NCBI RefSeq assembly: GCF_009729075.1
Contig: NZ_VTGY01000022.1
Coordinates: 1 to 64,000, forward strand
Source of the DNA: Mycolicibacterium sp. CBMA 226
GTDB taxonomy: Bacteria; Actinomycetota; Actinomycetes; Mycobacteriales; Mycobacteriaceae
Length of the DNA: 64,000 nt
Direction of reading: 5' to 3'
The position numbers were made by a program, and so were the translations under genes. Below the pieces are notes generated by a model, which ran no database searches, was not told the DNA's origin, and saw only the letters and a list, made by a program, of their open reading frames with translations. Position 1 is the first letter of the stretch. Every line of letters begins with the position of its first letter. Of the stretch, positions 8,108-17,489 are shown in pieces.

Positions 8108-10614
8108 GGGTTAACAACCCGGGATCGATGCCGCACCGGAAGTTCTCGGCGATGATTGTTGGCGCGGTGTGGCCTCAGACCGGCCCTGAGGCATGGGAGC
8201 AGGCCCGCGACGTTCAGCACGCTAAGGGTCTGCAGCTCCTCGAGAAGGCCGACAGTTTGCGCCAGAACGCGCAGACCACCGCCACTAGCCAGTCGGGTGC
8301 ATTCGTAGACGGTTTCTGCGATGCCGTGAATCGGGCTGCCAACCTCGCCACCTCACAAGCAGACGACATCTATTTCCCAATGGCTCGGGTGTCCGAAGAA
8401 GCGGGGCGACTTGTCCAGGGCCTCCGAGAGGACCTGGACAAGATTGACCTCGACGCCCATGAACAAATCCAGCAGTTGGAGCAACAGTTCAAGGGCACCG
8501 GCGCCGCGCTCTATGCGCTTGTAATGGAGATAGTGGCGCAAGCCCGCATGGAGGCGATGGCGAAATCTACGACCGCCACAGCCGCCATGACTGGGCTGAC
8601 GACCCGTCTAGGGGCCGGCACCGGGCAGAATGGCAACCACACCAGTAAGAACCCGCCAGTAGCGCAGCCCGCGGGTAATCCCGGCGAGCAGGTCGATAAG
8701 GATCTGCAGGGCCTAACATTCGGCGCCGGTGGCCGCGGGCCCGGCCAGATGCCCGCGAGCCCTGTCCTGGGCGGACCAAAGCCAGACAAGGGTCCGATTG
8801 GTTCGCAAGACCATCAGGGCACCGGGCTGGGCGATCAGCCCGGTGGCGCTGGTACACCAGCGGACAAATCTGCGTCCGGGACTGGGCCGGACACTAACGC
8901 GACTAACGCGGCGTCGACCACCGGTGATCCAGTTTCAGCCAGCGACAAGCAGGGCAAGGGTCTTCACGGCGGCTCCGAACGATTCCCGAATCAACCACAG
9001 ATTCTCCCTGCGGGTCTCCAGGGCAGCGGCGGTGACAGTGCCGGGGGCGGCTTCAAGACGCCGTCAGGCATGGGTGGTATGCGGGGCCTGGGTGGCATGC
9101 CGACCGGTATGCCGGGTGGTGGCGGAATGCCCGGCGGGGGACTGCCGGGTGGCGGTATGCCCGGCGGGGGACTGCCGGGTGGCGGTATGCCCGGCGGCGG
9201 AATGCCCGGCGGCGGTATGCCCGGGTCGATGACTCCGCCACCTATGTCTCCTGCGGCTCCGCTCTCGACGGACTTCTCGAAGGGCTTCGGAGCGGGGTTG
9301 GGTGCCGGTGGTGCGCCGACCCCAGCGGTGCCCCCGGTACAGTCGGCTCCCGCGCCGGCGACGGCCGCTCCTGTGGGCGCGGCGCCGGCGGGCCCGGCTC
9401 CGGTCGTTGCGGCCGCTGGGGCGCCTGCTGCGGCCCCTGCGGTGAGTGCGCCTGCTGCGATGGCGGGTGGTCCCTCGGCTGGTGGGCCGGCGATACCGGC
9501 CTCGATGGGCGCACTTCCGCCGTTCGGATCTGATGTGGCGCGTTCGGCGTCGATCGGGGCCGGGGCAGCGACGGTCAGCCCGGCCTCTGGTGGTGGTATC
9601 GCGTCCCCGGCGTCTGCTGGCGGTGCAGGTGTGGGTGGACCTGTGGCTCCACTTCCCCCTGGGGTTCTGGGCTCGGGCGTGGGTGCGTCGGCGAGCGTGG
9701 CAACCGAAGGCGTGCGGTCGTCCCTACCCGACCCGCTGTTGGAGTCCGCGACGCGGCTGCTGCACCAGCTGCTCCATGATTCGAGTAACTGGCCGTACAT
9801 GGATTGGTGCGTTGGGGCATTCCAGACGGCGTCGGGTGTAGAGACTGTCATCGTGTCCAGTGACGGTCTGGGCTACATCCCGGTGGGGATGTTCGTGCCG
9901 AGAACCGCACGTCTCCTGTTCACCGATCCTGGTCTGACAGAAGACTTTCGGTCACAATGGTTCGCCTGGGCCAATCCGGCTGAGACCATGCTGGCCTATG
10001 CCAAGTTCATCAACAATCTGAACCCGAACGTGGACTTGTGGGCCTTGGCGGTGTCGACCAGCGATGGTGGGTCCGCGATGCCAGCCCGCACCGCCGGCCT
10101 CGTGCACTTCGATGAAGTGTCCCGCTTCGATGTAAGACCGGACATGACGACGTCGCAGCTGGACGAGGCGCACATGCACCGGTTGGAGACCATAGATCGG
10201 GCACAGTACGTGCGCATGGCCGGATTCGGGGACTTGCCCAAGCCTGGTGTGTCCGAGGCGTGGCGTGCCACCCAGACGGCCGTGCAGGTGGTGCAGGAGC
10301 GACTGGGGATGGTGCGCGATTTCGGTGTGCCGCCGGTGATTCGAGAAATCATGGACTCGCTTCATCAAGGCATTCCGGTTCGTGATGACCGGTGGGTCGA
10401 CCTGGAGCAGGCGTTCCATGAAGCTGCAGCCACTGGAGCGGGTCTGCGTTCGGGGCGCATTCCCGGTGACGGGCCGGCGTCAGCTCATGTTCGGGCGTAC
10501 AGCGACCTTGCCAGACTGATCGAGATGCTGTTGCTGTGGAAGAACTCGACGATGGCCCATGCCGAGTTGGGGTACTTAACAGCGATGATCAGCCGGACGC
10601 CACTGGTGGCGTGA
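8101..10614 (+). CDS. large Esp-like protein with Gly-Met-Pro repeats, 837 aa
   Basis: Residues ~15-170 are helical and WXG/PPE-like in size (AWEQARDVQHAKGLQLLEKA). Residues ~180-520 are low complexity, including tandem GMPGGG/GLPGGG units (nt ~9070-9230) and Ala/Pro runs. The last ~300 residues are a globular domain (WPYMDWCVGAFQTASGVETV, FDEVSRFDVRPD) that I loosely associate with DUF5631/DUF5632-type ESX proteins or EspK; this is low certainty. Start chosen at GTG 8101, overlapping the previous stop; ATG 8128 is an alternative. A secreted or chaperoned ESX factor is the likeliest role. Confidence 0.6.
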   Translation: MVGVNNPGSMPHRKFSAMIVGAVWPQTGPEAWEQARDVQHAKGLQLLEKADSLRQNAQTTATSQSGAFVDGFCDAVNRAANLATSQADDIYFPMARVSEEAGRLVQGLREDLDKIDLDAHEQIQQLEQQFKGTGAALYALVMEIVAQARMEAMAKSTTATAAMTGLTTRLGAGTGQNGNHTSKNPPVAQPAGNPGEQVDKDLQGLTFGAGGRGPGQMPASPVLGGPKPDKGPIGSQDHQGTGLGDQPGGAGTPADKSASGTGPDTNATNAASTTGDPVSASDKQGKGLHGGSERFPNQPQILPAGLQGSGGDSAGGGFKTPSGMGGMRGLGGMPTGMPGGGGMPGGGLPGGGMPGGGLPGGGMPGGGMPGGGMPGSMTPPPMSPAAPLSTDFSKGFGAGLGAGGAPTPAVPPVQSAPAPATAAPVGAAPAGPAPVVAAAGAPAAAPAVSAPAAMAGGPSAGGPAIPASMGALPPFGSDVARSASIGAGAATVSPASGGGIASPASAGGAGVGGPVAPLPPGVLGSGVGASASVATEGVRSSLPDPLLESATRLLHQLLHDSSNWPYMDWCVGAFQTASGVETVIVSSDGLGYIPVGMFVPRTARLLFTDPGLTEDFRSQWFAWANPAETMLAYAKFINNLNPNVDLWALAVSTSDGGSAMPARTAGLVHFDEVSRFDVRPDMTTSQLDEAHMHRLETIDRAQYVRMAGFGDLPKPGVSEAWRATQTAVQVVQERLGMVRDFGVPPVIREIMDSLHQGIPVRDDRWVDLEQAFHEAAATGAGLRSGRIPGDGPASAHVRAYSDLARLIEMLLLWKNSTMAHAELGYLTAMISRTPLVA
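9070..9232 (+). repeat. tandem Gly-Met/Leu-Pro-Gly-Gly-Gly coding repeats
   Basis: Units like GGCGGTATGCCCGGC repeat within the 837-residue gene and encode MPGGG/LPGGG steps. Two exact 30-base units lie within 9127-9190. Such repeats can expand or contract by slippage. Confidence 0.7.
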
Positions 10615-10643
10615 CGGCTGTTTGATGTGACTAGGGGGAAGTA

Positions 10644-11429
10644 ATGCCAGCACAGGATATGGCGGTGTGCCCGCCCACGATGATGAACGCCGCGTCCAAG
10701 GCGGCGGCGGATATGGAAGCTGCAGGCACGCTGCCGACCGGCGCGGCGCCAATGGTCGCGCCGGGTTCTCCCATGGACGGTGCTGGTGTCACTGTTGCCG
10801 GGGCGATGGAGACCGAGGTCGCGGCCGCGTCCACTACATGGAGCTACAAGGCCCCTTACGTCTACGGCGCCACCCAGGACGGGGTGTTGCGCACGGTGAC
10901 CAACGACGAACAGCAGGCTCAGCACATTCGGTCGGTGGCTGAGGGTGCGCAGGCTGGCCCGGGCGCTGGACCCGGCGTACCACCGTCACTGATCGGCGGC
11001 ACCCCAAGAGTCGAACGGCCCGTCTACCCACTGAACCCCAACGGCGCCATGCCCGGCCCCAGCGCCACCGAATACGCGCCCGTCTCAGCAGCCAGCGGCG
11101 CCGCCGCAGGCCCGAACGCCGGACCCGGCGTACCACCGTCACTGATCGGCGGCACCCCGAGAGTGGAACGGCCCGTCTACCCACTGAACCCCAACGGCGC
11201 CATGCCCGGCCCCAGCGCCACCGAATACGCGCCCGTCTCAGCAGCCAGCGGCGCCGCCGCAGGCCCGAACGCCGGACCCGGCGTACCGCCGTCCTTGGTC
11301 GGCGGCACCCCGAGAGTGGAACGGCCCGTCTACCCGCTCAACCCCAACGGCGCCATGCCCGGCCCCAGCGCCACCGAATACGCGCCGGTCGCGTTCACTG
11401 AGTCTGGGACTCCGCATATCGAGGTCTAG
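10644..11429 (+). CDS. ESX-region protein with three 51-residue tandem repeats
   Basis: A 261-residue protein. The first ~105 residues are a short Ala/Met-rich helical domain plus WSYKAPYVYGATQDG. The rest is three nearly identical 51-residue repeats containing GPGVPPSLIGGTPRVERPVY and PSATEYAPV. ATG start with GGGGGAA at 10634-10640. The repeated TEYAPV and Pro-rich units suggest an extended, surface-exposed or scaffolding region. No family recognised. The position directly in front of the eccC promoter suggests an ESX link. Confidence 0.65.
   Translation: MPAQDMAVCPPTMMNAASKAAADMEAAGTLPTGAAPMVAPGSPMDGAGVTVAGAMETEVAAASTTWSYKAPYVYGATQDGVLRTVTNDEQQAQHIRSVAEGAQAGPGAGPGVPPSLIGGTPRVERPVYPLNPNGAMPGPSATEYAPVSAASGAAAGPNAGPGVPPSLIGGTPRVERPVYPLNPNGAMPGPSATEYAPVSAASGAAAGPNAGPGVPPSLVGGTPRVERPVYPLNPNGAMPGPSATEYAPVAFTESGTPHIEV
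10956..11412 (+). repeat. 153-bp direct tandem repeats, three copies
   Basis: GGACCCGGCGTACC starts at 10968, 11121 and 11274 (the third copy differs by a base or two), a constant 153-base (51-codon) period. Copies are almost identical at DNA level including third positions, which indicates recent duplication or gene conversion. Confidence 0.9.
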
Positions 11430-11479
11430 CGGCTCTGGCCTACGGCGGCCGTTGCCTCATCTGGACGTGTCTGCGGGTC

Positions 11480-11529
11480 AAAAACTAGTGCGGATACCAC
11501 CGTTGGGCGCGGGTTATCGTGGGTAGGTG
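11480..11529 (+). promoter_or_regulatory. shared-class promoter for eccC, leaderless
   Basis: AAAAACTAGTGCGGATACC starts at 11480 and TATCGT is at 11515-11520. The GTG at 11527 is 7 bases after the -10. The box is the same AAAAACTAGTGCGGAT variant found before eccB and the espI-like gene. Confidence 0.8.
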
Positions 11530-14500
11530 ACGACTCATGAGTTTGTCCGGCCGGGCGATCCCGTGGCCGATCCGCACACTGGTGGCGGCAAGATCAAGTT
11601 AGACCCGCCGATTGTGGCGCCGATTCCGCCGCCGCGGGGCATTTGGGGCATCGTCCTTCCCGTTGCTCTGCTGGTCGGCATTGTCGGGTTGATTGGCGTG
11701 ATGTATGCCTCGGGAGCGCGGCAGTTGGCTGGCGGCTTCGGCTTGTTCGGTGGCATGGCGGCGTTCAGTGCGATCGGCATGGTGGTGCGTAACCGCGGCG
11801 CGGGTAAGAAGATGTCGTGGGGCGAGTTGTACGCAGCTCGCCGAAAGTGGTTCTCGCGTCAGGATGATATTCGCGACGAGGTGGATGTTCAGCGGCGCTT
11901 GCAGTGGGAGCACCGGCAGCATTTCCATTGGGCGCCTGAGGATTTGAGCGGTATCGCGGGGTCGGTGCGGATGTGGGACCGCCGCCCCGGCGCGGACAAC
12001 CAGATGTTTTCGGTGGTTCGGGTCGGCCTGGGCCGGGTGAAGCTCGCTATGACGTTGGAGAAGCCAGAGATCGCGCCGGCCGCTGATTTGGAGCCGGCCA
12101 CCGGGCACGCGCTGCGCAAGTTTCTCAACGCGCAGGAATACATCAGCGATGTGCCGAAAGCTATTTCGCTGCAGCAGTTTCCGGCGGTCTCGTTTGTCGG
12201 GGACATGGAGCAGGCCCGCAGCTTGACGCGGGCGATGATCTGCCAGCTGACGGCCTTCCACAGTCCGTCCGACTTGCAGCTGATCATCGTCAGTGGCGAT
12301 CCGGAGCAGTGGGATTGGGCGAAATGGCTTCCGCACATGCAGCATTCGTCTTCACGGGACGGCTGCGGTGAACGACGGATGCTGTTCTCGTCTCCGGCCG
12401 AGCTGGAGGCCTTCTTGGACGAGGACCCCAGCGGGGGCCGGCCGAGCTGGTCGCAGCCGTCGAGCGGGTTGGGCGGCGGCGGGGCGGTGCTGCCGCTGCG
12501 GGTCATCATTGATGACGGGTGCGGGACCGCCGAGGACTGGGCAGGGTTGACCGGCGCGGTCGGGTATGCCAGCACCTGCTTCATTCGGCTGGCCGCGCAC
12601 GCCCCGGCCCGGCCGGGCCGCGAGCACGGCGGGTCGCGGTATTGGCTTGGGTTTGAACCGAATACGACTTACTCCATCCATGATGGTGTGCTGCGCAAGC
12701 AGGCCTCCGCCGTGGAGCTGGGGGCCCAGCGCCAGCCTGCTCAGGCTGTCACCTCCGATGAGGGCGATGAGGCGTTCTATGCGGTGGCCGACCAGATGAG
12801 CATCGACGCCGCCGAGCAGTTCGCCCGCACTTTGGCGCCGTATCGCGCGCAGGGCGCAGGGGGCACGGCGGTCGCGACCGTGGAAACCGGCGACCGCCGG
12901 ACCGTGATCGATGTGCTGGACATCAACGACCCGCGTCATCTGGATTTTGACCGGCTGTGGGCCGCGACGCGTAACCAGTCCAGCCCGAAGTGGATGAAGT
13001 TCCCGATTGGCACCTATTCGGACACCGGTGAGGTGGCCGAGATCAACCTGCGTGAAGGCTCGCAGGGCGGCATGAACATGCACAGCTTGTTCATCGGCAC
13101 CACCGGAGCGGGCAAGTCTGAGGGTCTGATCACGGAAGTGGCTGGGGCGACCCTGACGCATTCGCCGGAAGTGCTCAACATCGTGTTCACCGACTTCAAG
13201 CTCAAGTCGGCGGCCGGTGTGATCGGCAGGTTCCCGCACGTGGTGGCCTCGATCAGCAACCTGTCCGAGGAAAAGCACCTGGTGGGCCGGTTCTATGACG
13301 CGCTGGACGGCGAGCTGGACCGTCGCGGTGAGATGATCGCCGCGCTGGATGACTGCCCGGATGTCACCACGTACAACCATCTGCGCCAGTCGGACCCGAC
13401 GCTGCCACCGATCCCGGCGCTGTGGGTGATCACCGACGAATACAACGAGGTTTTCGCCGACCCGATTTACGGGCCGAAGTTCCGCCGGCTGTATCTGCGT
13501 ATCGCCCGTGTGGGCCGGTCGCTGCACGTGTTTTTGCGCCTGGTGGGCCAGACCAAGGATCAGCAGAACCTGCGCGACATCGACAAGCTGTTGGGTTTTG
13601 TAACGGCGGCCCGTACCGGTACCGAGAGCGAGTCGACGGCCGCGATCGGCAGCAAGGTCGCGGCGATGATCCCGCCGAGCGGCGAGGAAGGCACCGCCTA
13701 CCTGCGGGTGGCCAAGAACCAGCCGCGCAAGTACCGCTACTTCTTCACCTCGGGCGAGTGGTTCCCCCGCACCGAAGACGACAACGCGAGCGCGGGGCCG
13801 GGTAAGACCCTTACCGAGTTCGAGCCGCGCGAGTTCGGTGTAGAGCCCGCCCCGGACCTCGACAACCGGGTGGCCCGCGTCGAAGTCCCCGAGGTCATCG
13901 CGCCGGTCGAGCCGGCGGCACCGACCGAGAAGTACGGCAAGTTGGTGCGCCTGATCACCGACTCCATGCAGCAGTCCAAGGAGCGGCCGCCCCGGCCGTT
14001 CTGGTTGCCGGTGCTGGACACGCCCACCCCGGCTGACGAGCTCGTGCTGCGGTGGCGGGGCAAGCCGTGGTACGTGGACTACGGCAAGAACCCCGGCCTG
14101 ACGCTGCCGGTTGCGCTGGCCGATTACCCGCGCGGTGCGCGCCAAGAGACCCACTGCCTGGACCTGCTCAACGACAACGGCATGGTTATTTCAGCACCGC
14201 AGCGCGGCGCGACCACCGCCATGATGACGATGGTCACCTCGGCGGCGCTGCTGTACACCCCGGAGCGGGTGCAGTTCTACGTTGTGGCCAACAGCGGCCC
14301 GCAGTTCGCCCGTCTGTCCGATCTGCCGCATGTCGCGGCCGTGGCCGCGGGTACCGATCAGGAAGCTGTTGCGCGAGTGATCGGTGCGGTTGAGACCATC
14401 GCCGCCGACCGTGACCGGATTTTCAACACCCAGGGCTTGGATATGGATCGGGTGCGCGAGTACAAGTTCGGCCCGAATCCCCGCGAGATTGGGGTCGAGG

Positions 14501-15762
14501 GCGGCGACGTGATCCTGATCGTGGACGGCTGGAAGAACTTCCAGGAAGCCCACCCGAAGCTCACCGAGCGGGTGATGAGCTTGCTTCGTGCCCGCAACTA
14601 CGGTGTGCACGTGGTGCTCACCCACACCAGCTCGTTGTCTGGTCTGCACTCGTCGATCAACGTCGAGGTCGGTCAGCGCCTGGAGCTCAAGCTGGTCAAC
14701 GAGCACGACTCGGGCATCAAGCGCAACCCGGCTGACCCCGAACGCAATCCGGTACGTGAGGTTCCCGACCGCCCCGGCCGCGGCCTGACGCCGACCGGAC
14801 ACCATCTGCTGGTCGGCTGGCCCAGCATCGCGCACCCACCGCAGCGGGTGGGCGAGGGTGCGGCTGCGCAGTGGGTGGCCGGCGACGAGAGTGCGCCCGC
14901 GGTGGAAGGCGAACAGCTAGCCCAGGTGGTGCGGGACGTGGCCGGTTCCAGCGGGGTGAGCATGGCTCGCCTGCCCGCGATCGCCACGATGGCCGAAATC
15001 CTGGCGAAGGTCACCACACCGCTGGAGCGCGACGTGGTGGCGTTCGGCTTGCGCGAATCCAACCTGGGCCCGGCCACGCTGGACTTCTTCGAAGATCCGC
15101 ATGTGGTGGCCACGGGCACCATGGGTGGCACCTCGGGTCTGTCGACGTTCCTGCGGGCGGTGATGACCGGCATCATGAATTCCAAGTACACCCAGCGTGA
15201 CGCCACGATCATCCAGTTCGATCCGCGTCAGTCCTCGATCGACTTCGTGCCGGCGGTGCCGGGTAACCAGTGGCGCGGCGCGTACGCCACGACGGTCAGT
15301 CAGATGCAGGACATCGTGGGCGCGCTGCGCGACATCCTCAACAAGCGCCGGCCTCCGTTGGGCGCGACGTTGGAGGACATCCGGACCCGCAAATTCTGGG
15401 AGGGCGACCAGCACGAGATTTTCCTGGTGGTCGACGGCATCACCGGCTGGAGCGGCATGAGCAACCCGCTCAACCCGCTGGCCGAGTTCATCGAGGAAGG
15501 CTCCAACCTGGGCTTTCACGTCGTTGCCACCGCGGATGTGCGGCGGTTCGGCTTCGAGTCGCAGGGCGGGGTCCTGGGCAAGATGATCAGCATGCAGACC
15601 CCGCTGCTGATCATGGACGGGCACCGTTCGCACGGACAGCTTTATTCTGGTCTGTACGCCGAGCCGCAGCGGCCCGGTAAGGGGTTGTTGCACGTCAAGG
15701 GCCGTACCGAAGGCGTCTTGGTCGGCTGGACCGAGCCGCCGGCCCCGCGCCAGCGCCGGTAG
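11527..15762 (+). CDS. eccC: EccC, ESX FtsK/SpoIIIE-type motor ATPase
   Basis: The 1411-residue membrane motor of the ESX channel that recognises substrates and drives export. Two membrane spans lie at ~35-85, then a cytoplasmic stalk and three FtsK-like nucleotide-binding domains in one chain. NBD1 has an intact Walker A (GTTGAGKSE, Lys530) and Walker B (LWVITDEYNE). NBD2 reads APQRGATTAM, with Ala895 where Lys is expected, and NBD3 reads GTMGGTSGLST, with Leu1205 at the Lys position; their Walker B motifs end in DG rather than DE. So only NBD1 looks able to bind and hydrolyse ATP normally. The GTG start is leaderless. First core gene of the locus. Confidence 0.97.
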   Translation: MTTHEFVRPGDPVADPHTGGGKIKLDPPIVAPIPPPRGIWGIVLPVALLVGIVGLIGVMYASGARQLAGGFGLFGGMAAFSAIGMVVRNRGAGKKMSWGELYAARRKWFSRQDDIRDEVDVQRRLQWEHRQHFHWAPEDLSGIAGSVRMWDRRPGADNQMFSVVRVGLGRVKLAMTLEKPEIAPAADLEPATGHALRKFLNAQEYISDVPKAISLQQFPAVSFVGDMEQARSLTRAMICQLTAFHSPSDLQLIIVSGDPEQWDWAKWLPHMQHSSSRDGCGERRMLFSSPAELEAFLDEDPSGGRPSWSQPSSGLGGGGAVLPLRVIIDDGCGTAEDWAGLTGAVGYASTCFIRLAAHAPARPGREHGGSRYWLGFEPNTTYSIHDGVLRKQASAVELGAQRQPAQAVTSDEGDEAFYAVADQMSIDAAEQFARTLAPYRAQGAGGTAVATVETGDRRTVIDVLDINDPRHLDFDRLWAATRNQSSPKWMKFPIGTYSDTGEVAEINLREGSQGGMNMHSLFIGTTGAGKSEGLITEVAGATLTHSPEVLNIVFTDFKLKSAAGVIGRFPHVVASISNLSEEKHLVGRFYDALDGELDRRGEMIAALDDCPDVTTYNHLRQSDPTLPPIPALWVITDEYNEVFADPIYGPKFRRLYLRIARVGRSLHVFLRLVGQTKDQQNLRDIDKLLGFVTAARTGTESESTAAIGSKVAAMIPPSGEEGTAYLRVAKNQPRKYRYFFTSGEWFPRTEDDNASAGPGKTLTEFEPREFGVEPAPDLDNRVARVEVPEVIAPVEPAAPTEKYGKLVRLITDSMQQSKERPPRPFWLPVLDTPTPADELVLRWRGKPWYVDYGKNPGLTLPVALADYPRGARQETHCLDLLNDNGMVISAPQRGATTAMMTMVTSAALLYTPERVQFYVVANSGPQFARLSDLPHVAAVAAGTDQEAVARVIGAVETIAADRDRIFNTQGLDMDRVREYKFGPNPREIGVEGGDVILIVDGWKNFQEAHPKLTERVMSLLRARNYGVHVVLTHTSSLSGLHSSINVEVGQRLELKLVNEHDSGIKRNPADPERNPVREVPDRPGRGLTPTGHHLLVGWPSIAHPPQRVGEGAAAQWVAGDESAPAVEGEQLAQVVRDVAGSSGVSMARLPAIATMAEILAKVTTPLERDVVAFGLRESNLGPATLDFFEDPHVVATGTMGGTSGLSTFLRAVMTGIMNSKYTQRDATIIQFDPRQSSIDFVPAVPGNQWRGAYATTVSQMQDIVGALRDILNKRRPPLGATLEDIRTRKFWEGDQHEIFLVVDGITGWSGMSNPLNPLAEFIEEGSNLGFHVVATADVRRFGFESQGGVLGKMISMQTPLLIMDGHRSHGQLYSGLYAEPQRPGKGLLHVKGRTEGVLVGWTEPPAPRQRR

Positions 15763-15765
15763 CAC

Positions 15766-15804
15766 AAATTAGCGTCTGAGTACTACTCAGACCCGACATA
15801 CACT
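15766..15804 (+). promoter_or_regulatory. shared-class promoter for PE/PPE genes
   Basis: AAATTAGCGTCTGAG starts at 15766 and TACACT is at 15799-15804. A ~45-base leader with GGGGAGG (15841-15847) precedes the ATG at 15857. The leader also has a short dyad (CTGAGTACTACTCAG) just after the box. Confidence 0.65.
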
Positions 15805-15856
15805 ATGAGCATCACGTTCATCAACGATGGACCCATCTGCGGGGAGGCAGCGAATT

Positions 15857-16162
15857 ATGACTAGTCCACTCATGGCGGCAGCACCGGTCCTGGCCGCATC
15901 GTCGGGCTTTGAATCGGCCGGCGCGGCGACGATGGCCGGCACGATGGCCGGGGCGGCCGAGCCGGTGACCGCGATCATCCCGCCGGGCGCGGACGACGCC
16001 TCGGTCGCCGCGGCCGCCGGAACTGCTGCACGGGGCGTGGAAATGATCGCGACGCTGACGCAGCTGTCGACCGTGCGCGAGCTGTTCGGCGCGACGATCG
16101 GAGCCAGTGGTGCCGCCTACACCGCGACCGACGTCATCGGCGCGGCAATCCTGAGCGTCTAG
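15857..16162 (+). CDS. PE-like ESX substrate
   Basis: A 101-residue Ala-rich two-helix protein with the YxxxD type VII export signal near its end (YTATD). It is immediately followed by a PPE gene, the usual order for co-secreted PE/PPE heterodimers. The literal Pro-Glu pair at residues 8-9 is absent, as in many plasmid or ESX-4/ESX-P relatives. Start chosen at ATG 15857 because of GGGGAGG nine bases upstream; an in-frame ATG at 15827 lacks a ribosome site. Confidence 0.8.
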   Translation: MTSPLMAAAPVLAASSGFESAGAATMAGTMAGAAEPVTAIIPPGADDASVAAAAGTAARGVEMIATLTQLSTVRELFGATIGASGAAYTATDVIGAAILSV

Positions 16163-16183
16163 GCACCAGGGACCGCCTCACTC

Positions 16184-17401
16184 ATGTCTGAATTTGGTGA
16201 CGCGGCGATCCTCCCGCCGGAGGCCAACTACACCCTGATGTCCTCCGGTGACCTCGGGACCAGCCTGCTGGCAGCCGTCGCCGGCCATGAAACCGTCGCG
16301 GACATGCTGCTCGAGGAACTGACCGCGATGGGGATCAACGCCTCGTCCACGGCGATGATCGGGTGGCAGGGCCCCGGCGGCACGGCCATGGAGATGAGTG
16401 CCGCCGAGTTCATCGGCATCTGCACCATGGTGGAGGGCTGGGTCCGCGAAGGCCAAGTGGCCACCGCCGAGATGGCCGCCGCGCACGCGACCGCCCTCGA
16501 CGCGATGATTCCCGCTGAGGTGTCGCTGACCAACCGGTCCACGCAGGCCGCCCTGGTAGCCACGAACGTGTTCGGGATTCACACCGGGGAGATCGCCTTC
16601 TTAGAGGGGCAATACCAGGCCTTCTGGGTGCAGAATGCGACCCAGCGGACGGTCTACGGGGGAGCGGTCACCGCAGGGCTTTCCACCTTGGCCACCCCGG
16701 CCCCCTTCGCGCCGAACGCTGCCGATCCGGCTGAACCGGCGCTGGGCGTGGCGCAGGCCGCCGCCCAGGACACGGGTGAAAGCGCGCTGCAGAACAGCTC
16801 TCAGGCAATGACCCAGGTGGCCAACGAGCCGTCCAAGGATCTGATGGGCGGTGAAGGCAGCAGCATGATGGGCGAACTGGTGGGCCAGTTCGGCAGCATG
16901 GCCGGCCAATTCGGTCAGGTCACCCAGATGGGCCAGCAGCTGCCGCAGATGCTCGGCCAGGCACCCCAGATGTTCTCGGGAATGCTTGGGCCCCTGACGA
17001 ATTCGATGGGCATGGGCGGAGCGACCCAGGCGTTGGCGCCGGAAGCCGCCGCGGGTGCGATCACTCCGGTGTCCTCGCTGGGCGGGGCCACCAGCGCCCT
17101 CGGTGGCGGTGGCGGTGGCTTGGGATCGGGTGGCTCGGCGCTGTCGAGCACGTTCGTGCGGCCCGCGAGCAGCTTCAACCCGCCCGGCTCACCGACCCTT
17201 CCGACTGGGTGGCAAGGCGGACAAGCCAACGAGGCCAACGGTTCTCGTGGTGGATCGACCGGTGGTGGCGGCATGTATGGAGCACCGCCGGCATCAGGTA
17301 TGGGCGGCCGTGGTGGCCAGTCCCAGGGGGAGCAAAAGAGCGGGCGGCCGATGCAGGTGACCAGCCGGGCCGCGAATAGGGGGGAGCAGCAACGCGTTTG
17401 A
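16184..17401 (+). CDS. PPE-family ESX substrate
   Basis: A 405-residue protein with PPE at residues 11-13 (ILPPEANYTLMSSG), a WxG turn in GWQGPGG, and a ~175-residue helical PPE domain (TGEIAFLEGQYQAFWVQNA near its end). The C-terminus is Gly/Met/Ser-rich (GGGGGLGSGGSAL) and ends in a basic tail. The partner PE lies 21 bases upstream. The cognate chaperone is expected to be the EspG encoded at 18281. Secreted or cell-envelope localised in known relatives. Confidence 0.9.
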   Translation: MSEFGDAAILPPEANYTLMSSGDLGTSLLAAVAGHETVADMLLEELTAMGINASSTAMIGWQGPGGTAMEMSAAEFIGICTMVEGWVREGQVATAEMAAAHATALDAMIPAEVSLTNRSTQAALVATNVFGIHTGEIAFLEGQYQAFWVQNATQRTVYGGAVTAGLSTLATPAPFAPNAADPAEPALGVAQAAAQDTGESALQNSSQAMTQVANEPSKDLMGGEGSSMMGELVGQFGSMAGQFGQVTQMGQQLPQMLGQAPQMFSGMLGPLTNSMGMGGATQALAPEAAAGAITPVSSLGGATSALGGGGGGLGSGGSALSSTFVRPASSFNPPGSPTLPTGWQGGQANEANGSRGGSTGGGGMYGAPPASGMGGRGGQSQGEQKSGRPMQVTSRAANRGEQQRV

Positions 17402-17402
17402 C

Positions 17403-17443
17403 GAAAATTAGTGTCCGAAGCTGCCCACTGCAGCTTTTAGACT
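17403..17443 (+). promoter_or_regulatory. shared-class promoter for esxBA
   Basis: AAAATTAGTGTCCGAAG starts at 17404 and TAGACT is at 17438-17443. The leader carries AAGGAGAG (17473-17480) before the ATG at 17490. This is the best match to the box consensus. Confidence 0.8.
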
Positions 17444-17489
17444 CAAATCACCAGCTACACACTTCAACTCCCAAGGAGAGATAGGCACC

